Source: Tenodera sinensis
Taxonomy: Eukaryota; Arthropoda; Insecta; Mantodea; Mantidae
Length of the DNA: 64,000 bases
Reading direction: 5' to 3'
Assembly (NCBI GenBank): GCA_030765045.1
Contig: CM060965.1
Span: forward strand, 148,054,374-148,118,373
The position numbers and the translations under genes are program-made. Positions 35,201 to 45,299 of the stretch are shown one piece after another. Numbering within the stretch: the first letter of the stretch is position 1; the number at the start of each line of letters is the position of its first letter. The notes under the pieces are model-generated. The model saw only the letters and a list, made by a program, of their open reading frames with translations. It was not told the DNA's origin and made no database searches.

Positions 35201-38200
35201 CACCCTACAAGAAAATTTATTTAGAATAAATTGTGTACTTTAGCAAGATCTACATTTTCTGTATAGTATGATTTGGTCTATCTCTAATGGTTTACCAGTT
35301 ATAAAAAAGTCGTCCAGAGTAAATACGACTACAGGAGCTATAGCCAGAAAATTCAAGATATACATTTCATTTGTAATAAAAATATCTCAAACATATGAGA
35401 TTTTAATCAAAATCGTTACGAGCCATTTTCAATAAAATCAAAATTTTCAAAAAATTTTCCATGTAAAGGGTAGTTTAGGGTGGCTATTTTCTTCAAAATC
35501 TTCGTGTCACATCCTTGAAAGACATTAAACCTAAATACCAACTTTGGTTTTTAACCGACTTTTTGTTTTTGAGTTATGCTGCCCACACACACGCACGCAC
35601 ACACCCACACACATCCACACAAACCTTTTTTCTAAAAATGCTTTTTTTTTGGATTCAGGTGGTCTCAAAACATATATTTCCGGTGAAATCTCGACATCGA
35701 ATTTTTGGGTGGAATACAACACCTCCCCTACTTACCAGTAGAGAAAGTAAAAAATGCCCACAACTTAATTGGCAATTTTACATTATTCAAATAATAAAAA
35801 GTAGCATCTTTTCCCTTTTATGAGCACTAGATTTGTTATAAACATTTATTTGTAGGGAGATTTGCATCATATAGCTATGATACCTTGTAGCATCAGGTAT
35901 CTTTACTAGTATGAATATTTATATTTTTGAATCGAATTACCATTACATATTTTTGTAAAATCAATCCTGCACAACAATTTCTACAGGTCATCAATTTTGT
36001 GGCGTAATGTAGATTTGAGATTGTCACTCATCACTTGGATAAACCAGACCCCCTATTACCCAATCTGTGGTTTCCAGCATAAAACAGTTTAAGTTTGCAT
36101 AAGGGTGAAACACATTGCATGGAACCATGTAAGAAATTTAACTTTAGATTTTCGCAAATTGGGTGTACCCACATACTATTTGAGTAAGCTAATTTTGAAT
36201 GGATGTTCTGAAAATGATCATACCATTATCCTCACTACGTTCATTGCAAGAAATGTGACTTATTGATTGTTATACTGGGAGAGGGTACAGCAAAAACTAC
36301 TCAAGCTCTTTTGATTCATAAAAATGGATTTTGCAACTTCTAAATCAGTGAGATCTGAAAAGGTATAACAGGGAAAGATTCTCCTTGTTTTTTCTTTTAT
36401 CCAGGGTATCTAATATGTACATGTCTAGTTAACCTTCTACATCAATTTTTGAGTTTCAATAATCCTTCAAAATTAATATTATCAACAAGTGAGTCAATGC
36501 AACCCAACCACTTGATATCTGCATAATGCTTTAACCCAATCATTGTTAAAATTCATATATTATAAGCAATGAACCATAAATATTTTATTAGCAATTCTTT
36601 ATATGTTCGTTATTGGTACCATATACCTAATGTGAGTGCTAAACTTCTGGAAATGTGACCCTGACTGCCAAACCAGCTGCCTAGCCTAGGAGTAAGCAAT
36701 ATCAATATACCACCTTTGCTTACTCACAGGGTCCAAAACATACAGCCTGCATCGGAAGTGTTCCACATCTCGGTGTGTTTTAGAGAGAATTAAATAGTGC
36801 TTATTTTATATATTAGTGTCTTCAACCTCATGAAGCAAGAATAAAAAGATGAATTAATTAACGAAGATGTGGTTATGCAGTGCATAACCAATGTATGGAT
36901 ATTTGACACTGTCTCATGCATTCTCCAGCCTGCAGTCGACCAATCACCTCCTGATCTAAATAAATAAAAGTTTTTCTTGTTAATGATGCTGACAATTGCC
37001 AAAATCATATCAGCCCCACCAGTGCGCTAGAATTTCATCCTGCAGCAGTTCTTTTGCATGCCCAAATGTAGCTGTTGCTTTTAAGTATACTTAGCCACCA
37101 GTCTGTGCCAGGTTTAAACCTGTGACAATAGGATCAGTAGGCCAGTGCCTCACCAACTGAGCCACCCAGAACCCATAATTTCCCATCTTCCTGCCTCCGG
37201 CTACTTTACAATTGCAAAGCTATGCCACTGATACCAACACATAACAAACATTGCCAAACAGCTTGTTTCATTGTATACAAGGGATTGAAGGGTTATAAGC
37301 CACAAAACATAGCCAAGGGATTGAGGGTCCTAAATTTCAAAGTGTGGCTGAGGGATGTGTTTTATAAGAGGAGTGATCTGCAAAGTGACAACAGAACATA
37401 GCCATAGGATCGGGTAAGTATACTCCAACGACACACTTTGGAAATAAGGGTGTTTTATAACCAATTGCAGTGCTTTTTAGTTTCTGAAATTCAATGAGTC
37501 GGCCTTTCGGCACATTCGCGGGAAGCGAACAAGAACACCCAACAAAACATCGCCAATCCAGCGAATTTCAATTCTCATCTTAGTTGGCAGTCCACATTAC
37601 ACATGATCAGTAGCGGGAAGTTGGCTATGTTTGTTGTCATTTCGTGATCATTTTGCTACACAAAACGCGGGTGAGTGCACTCCAGATTCTAGAAGACACA
37701 TCAACTCCATACAACACTGAAGTAACTAGGTGCCTCTGTTTCAATTTTATCACACTTTTCTCGGGCCGTCCGGTTGTAAAAAAATTGCCTTATTTTTCCA
37801 TGCAACAAACTAGGGGAATATTTCTTAAGTTTCGTGGTGTTACTTTAAACATATTACTGTGCAGCATATTAATGTTATGTGGATATATAATATCCAGAGA
37901 ATGATCAGTCATATCCGGATATATGTACTCACTTTGCAGTTTTTAACAATGGATGGTTAGAGCCCACAAGTTTGCGCAAATGCAGGGCGACGTTTGCAAT
38001 TTCATCACTCAATAACCATCTCAAACTTAGGAAAGAAGTTGGGTATCCCACTATCTTCTCTGCTTCCGACACAGCCTTGTTCCAATCAGGCTTCTGATTA
38101 TGAACTAATTTCACACTATCTCTTCTCTCTTCTGTATGAAGAACTTTAGTATCAACACTTACAATGTCATTTCGTAACAGAGGTGTAATTCTACCAAGTT

Positions 38201-38276
38201 TCAGTGGCTCGGTTACTGGATTTTTCCCTAAACCACGAAGCACGATTCTGAAATTTCTTCCCCACGTAACAGACAT
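14115..38276 (-). CDS. PDSS2: PDSS2, all-trans-polyprenyl diphosphate synthase subunit 2 (six-exon gene)
   Basis: This is the non-catalytic partner of PDSS1 in the mitochondrial heterotetramer that makes the polyprenyl tail of ubiquinone. Coding exons on the minus strand are 38276-37933, 30973-30845, 28593-28392, 28308-28051, 26335-26171 and 14270-14115, 1254 nt in all, giving 417 residues (human PDSS2 has 399). Every junction has GT/AG and matching phase (2,2,0,0,0). Family blocks in order are VSEAEKIVGYPTSFLSLRWL, the LIVLLISKAAG helix, FGNKIALLSGDYLLANS, GSLLGKSCQGTLKLAG with FGKHLALAWQ, AFNLTSAPVLFHLE, and a C-terminal SDARTALSNIIVAM. Both aspartate-rich DDxxD motifs of active prenyltransferases are missing (HLVHKGMVN and ACLDLEPF stand in their places), as expected for subunit 2. 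The N-terminus is basic, fitting mitochondrial import. An in-frame TAA six bases before the ATG fixes the start. Exon assignment is by eye against the remembered family pattern. Confidence 0.93.
14496..15680 (-). pseudogene. RNase H LINE fragment: RT thumb, RNase H, C-terminal knuckle
   Basis: Reading the minus strand: STPVTTLQVATKNMPLQYER (15480-15545) resembles the end of a LINE RT. FQWIPAHCGITRNEKAD (14920-14971) is the RNase H C-terminal motif. FCLTTGQDCLAAHLFKINIF, CTICN and KYYWEARRKR (14774-14500) match the C-terminus of the family. Internal stops and shifts separate the parts. It lies in PDSS2 intron 5, same strand as the gene. Confidence 0.6.
16248..17250 (+). pseudogene. LINE ORF1: coiled coil plus SGNH/GDSL esterase domain
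   Basis: The N-terminal part has a charged heptad-rich stretch (DLKRAQEELKTLRIENEQLK, ~residues 86-105), a probable trimerising coiled coil. It is followed by a basic linker and an esterase domain with IMLIGDSII (GDS at 16767-16775), YLHVGTNDI (block III) and GRDGLHLNRKGTYKLG (block V, catalytic DxxH). Such esterase ORF1 proteins are known in CR1/L2-type LINEs. A frameshift near 17000 (AAAATA run) separates the last 80 residues from the rest; otherwise the domain is complete. Confidence 0.8.
17229..20314 (+). pseudogene. LINE ORF2: endonuclease and reverse transcriptase
   Basis: An APE-type endonuclease begins near KIFHQNIQYIANKRARV. It continues past a TAA (17499) with LVFSEHGLKHEEI and GGVAIYV, then after a shift near 17780 VIGDVNIDIL and GLSDHYGQL. 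The RT follows: NYWPISLCSGFSKIMEG, YQFGFQKKKSTIHAI, LGLSKAFDCVD, THGIPQGSKLGPYLFILYIN, and YADD at 19475-19486 after another frameshift (~19445-19470). The C-terminal region (19523-20314) has no RNase H, as expected for CR1/L2. A start within ORF1's end (overlap of 22 bases) is typical. Confidence 0.85.
21171..21430. other. Unassigned AT-rich segment
   Basis: Between the Penelope remnant and the 21.4-kb dispersed repeat; no coding or repeat signal recognised. Confidence 0.4.
21430..22435 (+). repeat. Dispersed non-coding repeat, copy 1 (interrupted by hairpin SINE)
   Basis: Apart from the insertion at 21617-21913 this segment aligns with 58450-59105 along ~650 bases. Shared blocks include GTGTCATGCTAG, AATTTAAGAGGAAGGAGTAT, GGGTAAATAGAAA, GATGTCAAGGATATTTGAA (one mismatch in this copy) and TTATTTTTATTTATTGGGAG. 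It has no open frame. The type of element is unknown. Confidence 0.7.
21606..21924 (+). mobile_element. tRNA-Thr-like hairpin SINE, medium copy with 11-bp target duplication
   Basis: A 297-bp insertion (21617-21913) is flanked by TACAAAATTCA (21606-21616 and 21914-21924). The copy at 58.6 kb has the empty site with a single ACAAAATTCA, which proves the insertion. Inside are a leader with GCCAACAAACTTACTGTTGG, an inverted partial tRNA-like segment, and a forward tRNA-like core with A box AGCTCAATGGTTAGAGC and B box GGTTCAAGTCC. The right end is the complement of GAGAGGTAGAACTGGAACTT. Confidence 0.8.
22436..22800. other. No feature recognised
   Basis: AT-rich sequence, no coding or shared repeat signal. 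Confidence 0.4.
22806..24207 (-). pseudogene. RNase H LINE 3' half, split by a ~790-bp insertion
   Basis: 24207-23780 encodes LVFQWIPAHCGLSGNEKADF, KKTAVATFRLITGHDCLAK; 22990-22806 continues HLNRIGIYLSPLCPLCDLQE, MDRDQLQIC and EKYWRTRGLMTSLSEIQH plus stop. The two pieces join at AKH/HLNRIG with a possible ~12-base duplication (CTGTTTAAATGT at 22977-22988, CTGTCTAAAATGT at 23772-23784). The cysteine pair CPLCD and following Cys/His form the terminal knuckle. This is the best-preserved C-terminus of the family in the window. Confidence 0.7.
22990..23775. mobile_element. Unclassified ~790-bp insertion within a LINE
   Basis: Non-coding DNA separating two continuous halves of a LINE coding sequence, with a possible imperfect 12-13 base duplication at the borders. 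No RT, transposase or long terminal inverted repeats were recognised. A solo LTR is possible but the ends do not clearly read TG...CA. Confidence 0.45.
24208..24635. other. Unassigned; poly(T) tract
   Basis: A run of about 24 T at 24462-24485 could be the poly(A) end of a minus-strand retrocopy, but no body was recognised. Otherwise nothing. Confidence 0.4.
24821..25250. mobile_element. tRNA-Thr-like hairpin SINE, full inverted-dimer copy with 15-bp target duplication
   Basis: CAAAGTTGAGTTGTA occurs at 24821-24835 and 25236-25250, flanking a 400-bp insertion. After an AT-rich leader with ACAAACTTACTGTTGGTG, the remainder is a near-perfect inverted repeat: arm 24907-25064, loop 25065-25080, arm 25081-25239. 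Each arm contains one tRNA-like sequence (A box AGCTCAATGGTTAGAGC; anticodon loop CTGGTAA, GGT; B box GGTTCAAATCC). A transcript would fold into a ~158-bp hairpin. Confidence 0.85.
25739..25885 (+). pseudogene. piggyBac transposase C-terminal cysteine-rich domain (frameshifted)
   Basis: Frame-joined reading gives KHYPKRIPPTAKKSRPSRKC followed by FMCRKKGIRK, then after a shift MWKCTYPCVYPCFEVNHCRK. Basic linker plus CxxC ... C..PCF..NHC matches the C-terminal zinc-binding domain of piggyBac transposases that contacts the TIRs. The TTAA-flanked TIRs support the assignment. No catalytic-domain sequence was found upstream. Confidence 0.65.
26171..26335 (-). CDS. PDSS2: PDSS2 exon 5
   Basis: The exon is 165 bp, phase 0 at both ends. 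It begins ACLDLEPF, where active enzymes have DDxxD, and runs through AAFNLTSAPVLFHLE to NVDYEK. The acceptor is ATTTCAG|GCCTGC and the donor is GAAAAG|GTGGGT. It is followed by an intron of about 11.9 kb full of nested transposable elements. Confidence 0.91.
26336..27050. other. PDSS2 intron 4, unassigned part
   Basis: 26815-26875 contains TTACTCTGGTGTAAC...GTTCAAATCTGG, weakly tRNA-like. Otherwise no feature. Confidence 0.35.
27055..27402 (-). mobile_element. GC-rich tRNA-headed SINE
   Basis: On the minus strand it starts GCCTCCGTGGCGCAGTTGG (A box TGGCGCAGTTGG) and has B box GGTTCGATCC about 43 bases on. A GC-rich body of ~270 bp (GGTCTGGCACGGGGTGC, CCCACCCTCCAGTACTGAAC) follows. GC content contrasts sharply with the AT-rich intron around it. 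No second copy in this window. Confidence 0.65.
27439..27470 (+). repeat. GAT microsatellite
   Basis: About ten uninterrupted GAT units next to the SINE end; likely grown from its 3' tail or independent. Confidence 0.8.
27475..28050. other. PDSS2 intron 4, no feature recognised
   Basis: Only short AT-rich motifs; no coding exon of PDSS2 is missing here because exons 4 and 5 join in phase. Confidence 0.5.
28051..28308 (-). CDS. PDSS2: PDSS2 exon 4
   Basis: The exon is 258 bp, phase 0 at both ends, separated from exon 3 by an 83-bp intron. It encodes LVELMSSAVRDLAEAEFIG, a variable acidic/polar linker, and then GSLLGKSCQGTLKLAG and FGKHLALAWQ. The acceptor is CTTGCAG|TTAGTG and the donor is TGGCAG|GTAAGA. 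The last segment corresponds to the helix leading to the second aspartate-rich motif, which is degenerate in this subunit. Confidence 0.92.
28392..28593 (-). CDS. PDSS2: PDSS2 exon 3
   Basis: The exon carries SQRALAEVTEMIRTSHLVHK and then MTFGNKIALLSGDYLLANSC. In catalytic prenyl synthases this position holds the first aspartate-rich motif; here it reads HLVHKGMVN, with no Asp pair. The acceptor is TTGACAG|CCAGCG (phase 2 in) and the donor is CAAGAT|GTAAGG (phase 0 out). Confidence 0.92.
28834..30089 (+). mobile_element. mariner-family transposon (1256 bp, 20-bp perfect TIRs)
   Basis: TCACTATGAAAGTTTTGAGA at 28834-28853 is repeated as its exact complement at 30070-30089. The TIR similarity may extend a few bases outward. 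The length is typical for mariner. It sits in PDSS2 intron 2, opposite strand to the gene. The coding region between is degenerate. Confidence 0.85.
29030..30045 (+). pseudogene. mariner transposase, D,D34D type, inactivated
   Basis: Pieces across frames match a mariner transposase: RPATAVPEENFAALRKML (29185-29240), HPDECLTI-like H-rich segment, ITDDET (29455-29478; TGDE block, G to D) followed at once by a stop, HDVSVHMANITIQFLEST (29730-29785; HDN block), and HPSYAPNLAPCDFLLFPMIK (29810-29870; the LAPCD aspartate kept). The C-terminus around NNFKEIILGVSQNFHSD reads into the TIR. Several stops and shifts show that it cannot make a full protein. Confidence 0.75.
30090..30844. other. PDSS2 intron 2, remainder
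   Basis: No coding or repeat feature recognised. Confidence 0.5.
30845..30973 (-). CDS. PDSS2: PDSS2 exon 2
   Basis: The 129-bp exon encodes SLLYNGRNNMQAWGLIVLL followed by ISKAAG, which aligns with the 'GLVVLLISKAAG' block of vertebrate PDSS2. The acceptor is TTTTAG|AAGTTTAC and the donor is GCATAG|GTAA. It enters and leaves in phase 2, consistent with both neighbours. It is too short to stand out as an open frame and was found by following the gene from exon 1. Confidence 0.9.
31418..31960 (-). pseudogene. IS630/Tc1-mariner-like transposase C-terminal fragment
   Basis: The minus strand reads MFQDRIISRDLWSSLSPDLT, PCD-like CDFHLWGSLKHKVYNTNPHN, LEELKQNIHQE and, near the end, RRQNCIDNDGGQFQHL. 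The SPDLTxCDFHLWG block carries the last catalytic Asp and the GGQFQHL tail is family-typical. The end at ~31419 (TATACAGGGAGAGCAAAAAA) looks like a TA-flanked terminal repeat. The other end is lost where an RTE-like LINE begins. Different lineage from the mariner at 28.8 kb. Confidence 0.7.
31965..34100 (+). pseudogene. RTE-like LINE: endonuclease and partial RT, interrupted by a SINE
   Basis: Endonuclease part: IIMGDLNVEVGKEE (32065-32110), FPNIK, then WKSPDGLTNNQIDHILIDKR and CRGANCDTDHFLVKTKFRSK (32187-32410). A basic linker follows, interrupted at 33006-33403, then MKNKSSGIDGIPIKMYK. RT: IPTDWKKNLIVPIHKNKEDR, NYRGISLLCIGYKILTSLIS, FRSGRSTIDQIF and HSGLKQGDGLAPTLF (34060-34100). It stops where a TTTCTCTACT repeat begins, before the active-site YxDD box. 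Multiple stops and shifts. It lies in PDSS2 intron 1. Confidence 0.75.
33006..33403 (-). mobile_element. SINE with LINE-derived tail, copy 3, with 14-bp target duplication
   Basis: This is the inverse complement of 78-505. It splits the RTE-like coding sequence and is flanked by AGAACAGGAATATG (32992-33005) and AGAACAAGAATATG (33404-33417), one mismatch. The LINE-like stop-tail (CATTAGCAAACAACA on the minus strand) is the 3' end, as expected for insertion primed at that end. Confidence 0.8.
34101..34258 (+). mobile_element. Helentron/DINE-like non-autonomous element, 5' fragment (copy a)
   Basis: The fragment starts ACTTTCTCTACTGGTA at 34102 and keeps the conserved AAATTTGATGTCGAGATTTC, ATGTTTTGAGACCC and GTGTGTCTGTC microsatellite portion, then leaves the family at ~34258. 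It truncates the RTE-like LINE. It is in inverted orientation to the full copy at 34.9-35.7 kb. Confidence 0.65.
34640..34888 (+). mobile_element. tRNA-related SINE
   Basis: B-box-like GGTTAGAATCTC at 34693-34704 follows a variable 5' tRNA-like part. The body GAGGTTTTCCCTTATCC, TGATTTGAG-like and CATTTCACTCATTTCATTC is shared with 55873-56080. An AT-rich tail (TTTAATAAAAA) ends exactly at the border of a Helentron-like copy. Confidence 0.6.
34889..35748 (-). mobile_element. Helentron/DINE-like non-autonomous element, full copy (copy b)
   Basis: On the minus strand the element begins ACTTTCTCTACTGGTAAGTA (35748 down) and ends ...AGTAGAGAAAGT (34926-34915) plus a ~25-base tail GTGAGTGCAACACATCAGAT. 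The 12-base start and its inverted copy near the 3' end form asymmetric sub-terminal inverted repeats. A CA/TG-rich block is at 35584-35622. It is entirely non-coding and ~855 bp. Flanking bases are T-rich on the 5' side. These traits fit Helentron-associated elements, but no Rep/helicase is present. Confidence 0.6.
35749..37060. other. PDSS2 intron 1, no feature recognised
   Basis: AT-rich, no supported coding region; 36650-36790 is less AT-rich but unassigned. Confidence 0.45.
37020..37175 (-). mobile_element. tRNA-headed SINE
   Basis: On the minus strand GGTTCTGGGTGGCTCAGTTGG (A box TGGCTCAGTTGG) is followed by B box GGTTTAAACCTGG about 37 bases on. An unrelated ~90-base body follows, ending near GCGCACTGGTGGGGC. 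It is a pseudogene-like tRNA head; no intact cloverleaf. Confidence 0.6.
37190..37932. other. PDSS2 intron 1, 5' part
   Basis: Moderately GC-richer stretch at 37490-37700. No coding or repeat feature recognised. Confidence 0.4.
37933..38276 (-). CDS. PDSS2: PDSS2 exon 1 (start codon, targeting region)
   Basis: The exon encodes residues 1-114 plus two bases of codon 115. It starts MSVTWGRNFRIVLRGLGK, rich in Arg/Lys with no acidic residue in the first 20, which suits a mitochondrial presequence. The conserved core begins at DWNKAVSEAEKIVGYPTSF. The donor is GCAAA|GTGAGT, phase 2. An in-frame TAA lies just upstream of the ATG, so there is no longer coding start in this exon. Confidence 0.92.
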
Positions 38277-39139
38277 TTTTCTTTACTTGTCTCGCCCTGA
38301 CATACACGAAACTCGTACACTTTATTTAGCGTATCTAAGAGGCAACGAAGGACACAGCTTATTAGGAAAGGAGGACAACATCTTCCTTTCAAGGTGAAAG
38401 TTGAACAGCACGGATATTACGCGTTACGCGCTTTCCATTTGTAACCCAATTCCCTGCGTGCCACATTCTTCATTATTAAATCATCTTTGTTTACAGGGTT
38501 TATTATAACAAATATTTCATCTACGTTTGCATAAACCAATGTGATAGCAAGGTGTGGTCATATATGCCAAACACCTTTAAACACGTCAATGTCATTGAGA
38601 AATTTCTCTTTTGTTTACACACTAGACTGCTTCAGAATTACATTTTCGCTACACGAATTGGGAGAACGAAAACCATGGATGATTTTCATTGTAATAAAAC
38701 CACTACAATTAACCATCGTATATACAGTATACTTTGTTTATTTTTATGAATTGTCATTTAACGAGGTCTTTAGATTCCATTGGTTTTCTAAATTACTAGC
38801 GCCCATATATTGATCTATTGGGTTATTTTAAGATATGGATAAATTCCTTCTTAAGTAGGTTTTATCTTTTCTCAAATTTTCATTACTAATTTTTTAAAAT
38901 ATTAAAAAAAAATGATCTTCAAAATTTTAAGAAGAGACACTCTTCTTTCAGTTACCAGCATTGCAACCAGAGAACACCGATTGCAACCTACTAGGTGTTC
39001 TGTGATTGCAACATTACGATCAAATCACATAGAACCAGAGAAGCCAACATTGTCTTGTCTTGTCTGGCGCTTGTTTAACGACGCTACTGCCAGCCTTAAA
39101 GGTGGCGACTGCGTCAAACATGACGGTCTAGTCAGGACC
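38277..39139. other. PDSS2 5' flank
   Basis: Upstream of the PDSS2 start codon on the minus strand, this should contain the 5' UTR and promoter. No TATA box in a convincing position. A 77-codon open frame on the + strand (38912-39145) is not recognisable. No second gene is supported. Confidence 0.4.
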
Positions 39140-39144
39140 TCCTG

Positions 39145-41430
<2,286 letters not shown>

Positions 41431-41472
41431 GGGGGTGTAAACAGAGGTGGCAACGTGTGAACTAGCGCGAGT

Positions 41473-44400
41473 TTACAGTTTCATGGGCGTGCGTGTGATA
41501 CATATTATGGTGGAAAAAGGAAGAAGTAACGAAGGAAATTGAAAAGGTCCAGTATGATATACCCGATGCAATAGCCTAAGAAAGTCTAAGGTAGCTGCAT
41601 GGTGCCTGGGACAAGCAAAAAAGATATGGTTAATATCCCCTATTTGGCCACATTCACAAGAATTTGAATCACGTAGTTTGATTCTGTATAAATAGGCTGG
41701 TGTCAAGACCACATTTAGTAGCACCCTCAAGTAACTCGAATATGCTGTTTTTGGTATACGTGGCTTATGCTCGAGGAATAGTCTAAATTGCGTGCGTATA
41801 TTCTCCAACGGAGTATGCCGCGAATTGTCGCGGCGTAATATATCCGTCAGTATGTCTTCCGGTGGTGTTAAAAATTCCGGTGTGACCGTGAGAAATCTGG
41901 TCGCGGCTTTGGCGGCGATATCGACTATGTCGTTGCCAGATATTCCGACGAGACTGGGTATCCATATGAGCGTGAGAAAAACATGACTTGGTAATTGGTG
42001 CTGTATATTCAATATTAAAATCTCGTAGATTTGGTGGTGAAAATGGCAGTATGTATATACGCGTGAGCGCCTGCAGGAGGCTGAGACAATCTGTAAAGAT
42101 AAATACGCGGGAGGGCGCGTGTCGTTGCACTAGCTTTATCGCCTTGTAAAGGGCAATAGCCTCGGCGGTGTAAATTTATGTCTCGTCAAATAAGCGCTAC
42201 GAGTGTTTGGCCTTTGTGTTCCATCATATATATATGCCGGAACTGACTCCATCGGGAGTTTTCGAGCCGTCTGTGAAAATAATTTGTACTGAATGTTATG
42301 GTGAGGAAAGGAACGGGGCGATATATTCTCGCCAGGCGAGGGAATAATCCATTTTGGGTGCACGAAACTGATGACAGTCAATCTCAATATGTGACGTAAG
42401 CGTGTAAACATTCATATCTATTAAGTAATTCGGACGTGTGGGTGTCCGGTAGATGTGTTCATATGACAGAAATCGCCCCAAGCATCGTACCAATGGTAAT
42501 GGCAGTTGTTCCCCCTCCGGCAATTGGCGGCAGTAAAGCTCGTAAAGACGTGTCAATTTCGGTAACAGGATATTGTGCGAATGTGTTAACAAGTGTGCTA
42601 TTTGGCGACAGCCCAGTATAAGCATGCGACCCTCTACGTCATAAGACGGAAAGTATAATTTGTGTTGGCTCTTCGCTGGTCGTCCGGGTATATGAAATAT
42701 TATGTTGTATAGTTGGTAAAAGAACGATTCTAGTTTATTCCGCACACTTTGCGTAGGGGTGGGGGCTAGTAATAAGCCATATTCCAGGCGTGAGAATATC
42801 AAAGGCGGAAATAGTCTTAGTAAGACCCGGGGGTCTGTGCCCCAGTGTCGCGCTGTCATAGCCTTGAACAGTGCTTTTAAGGTATTAACCGTAGCTAATA
42901 CACGTTGAATATGTAGTGTGTAACTTAAGGATTGGTGTAAAAGTACCCCTAAAAATTTGACTGTGAGAGTCGGCTGAAGGACATAATTTCGGAGGCGCAG
43001 GGAAAGACGTGATAAACGGGTAGCTTTATTAAAATGTACAAACCGGGTCTTACTTAGGTTAACTGGGAGGCCGAGTCCTTCGAGGTACGCGATTATCTTC
43101 TGACAGTCTGTCGAAAAATTGTCCAAGCCTATACGGGAACGGGGGGTGATTGTTTGATAAAGAATAATATCGTCAGCGTATTGTAGGACTCTGACGGCTA
43201 CTGTTACTGCCGAGATGGTGTCACCGACATATATGGCATATAACAATGGACTAAGAGCCGATCCCTGGACTAGACCTTGCGATGTCTGTCTTATGTAGGC
43301 GTTTTGTCGGAACGGTGCAAGTGTGCATTGTCTATCGGCATGAAGCGCCGATATGAGTTGGCGAATAGGCGTCGGCATCCCGACTGCCTGTAGCCGTTTC
43401 AGTAATATTGGGATCGACACCTGATCGTAAGCCGAAGTTATATCTAGAAAGAGTGCCAGAATTTGGTTATTTGTGCGGAAGGCGATATTAACATCGGTTA
43501 AAAAGGTATACAGTGGGAAAGTGGTCCCATAGCCTCTCCGGAATCCGTATTGCGTACTTGGCCACCGACTATATCGTTCTAAATAAAAACTGAGGCGGTC
43601 CTGGAGGATTTTCTCAAATACCTTTCTTAATGTAGTTAATAAGCCTATCGGTCGATAATCCGACGGGGCGTGACCCATACATCCGGGTTTTAGGATGGGA
43701 TGGATAATAATGGTTCGCCATGATGTTGGTATAGATCCCCGCGAAGTAGTTTGGTATACGCTGATGCTATTAAAGCGTACCATACCTCCGGAAGAGATTG
43801 CAAGAAGTTATAGGTGATCCCGTCAGCTCCCGGGGCCGATCGTCCGGTTTTTCTCATTATAGTTCTGCGTACCTCTGTTGCAGTAAATGGTGTCAAGAGT
43901 GGGTTCGACATATCAATTTCCGTAGCCGTAAACGTCATGTTTTCGGGCACCGAAGTCGGGGCCACCCGACTTAAAAATTGTTCCTGTAATTCGACCTGCC
44001 TGTTCATCGGTGAGGGCGGTAAAGCTGGGCGTGGTTTCTTGAACCAGGCCAACTGTTTCCATATCTGTGCGTTTGTCGTATCCGACGTAACGGAGTTACA
44101 ATATCGTAACCATGATTGCCGTTTTATGTGGCGGAGCCGACGTCTCACGCGGGCCTCCGTTCTTCTGGCTACGAAGTAGGCCTCCTCGGTCCTAAGGTAA
44201 TTGTATCGAGAGTAAGCCAACCGTTTAGCCGCGACCAACTGGGCACACTCGCTGTTCCACCATGGAGGTTTTCGAACCTTCGGCGACTTTATTTCCGTCC
44301 AGGGGTGATACAGATCCTGCTACTGGTGTAGTGTATCCTCGATCTGTTCGTATGTCACGTCGGTTTCCGAGAACTGATTGGTCGCGTGGTTAAGGTACGA

Positions 44401-45114
44401 ACGTAAATGTTCACGGCGCACCTCCCCTCGTCTACGACAATGATATATCGTGTATCTGCCCCTCTGTCGAGGTACGTATTTAATAAGAAAGGGAAAATGA
44501 TCACTCCCCAGGGTCTGGGGGAGTTTCGACAAAGTCACTTTGGGGTTTAGGTCTGCTGTCACAAACATCAGGTCTGGGGACGAGTCCTGTTGTCCCGGAG
44601 TACGCATTCTGGTGGTATGGTGTTCTGATATTAAAGTCCACGCATGTTGTTCCGCCAGCTGGAATAGGGGATGACGTTGGCGTTGTTGCGAAGATAGTGC
44701 CCGGAAATCTGTGATATTAAAATCACCACAAATCACTTGTTGCTGTGTTTGGGGAGTCAGAAATTGCTCTCATTCCACCAAGGTGAAACGGCGGCCGGTC
44801 GCATAGACACCTACAATCGAGAGGTCCCCTAGAGTTATCCGTACAGCTTCCAAGTGGGGCGGGTACCGGATATCGGTATCCCAGTCCCGGACATACAGAT
44901 TACTGGCGACACCGATGGCTTCACCCCCGCCTTGCGTCGCCCGGTCGTTACGGTATATTTGATACCCCTGGAGGCGAAATGGCTGGTGTAAATTTAACCA
45001 GGTTTCCACCAGTATTATGAGCTGAGGGTTGAACCTAGTTAAGTACCAATGCAGGTCTGCTAATTTATTATTAATGCTGCGCGCATTCCACTAGGCTATT
45101 CTTAATTCCAGCAT
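41473..45114 (-). pseudogene. LINE ORF2: endonuclease, RT, RNase H (disrupted)
   Basis: Endonuclease: WNARSINNKLADLHWYL, LVETWLNLHQPFRLQGY, ICGDFNITDFRALS and LGSDHFPFLIKY, in one frame with stops at the WNA motif, after FTLVE (44764 region) and at 44320. RT: KTGRSAPGADGITYNFLQSL, a frameshift near 43750, SDYRPIGLLTTLRKVFEKIL, LALFLDITSAYDQV, TSQGLVQGSALSPLLYAIYV and YADD (43169-43180). RNase H follows across three frame changes: IFTDCLSLLQAL and LIWIPSLVGISGNDIVDIAA (the usual His in WxPxHxG is Leu). The C-terminus has CECGQIGDINHIFFACPRHH. Confidence 0.8.
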
Positions 45115-45299
45115 AATTAATATGCGAATATCACAGGTGTAGTTGTTGTTTCAAGGATGTCAGTGTACGTAGGAGATATTCAGAGGCTTCAGCCAATAAT
45201 CTATCAAATGTACGTTGAATTTCCTGGAGGTCCTGTCCCCGAGACCCCGGGGGCCACTTTGGGGGTAATCCCGTAACCGTATCTTCCCTCGAGACATTT

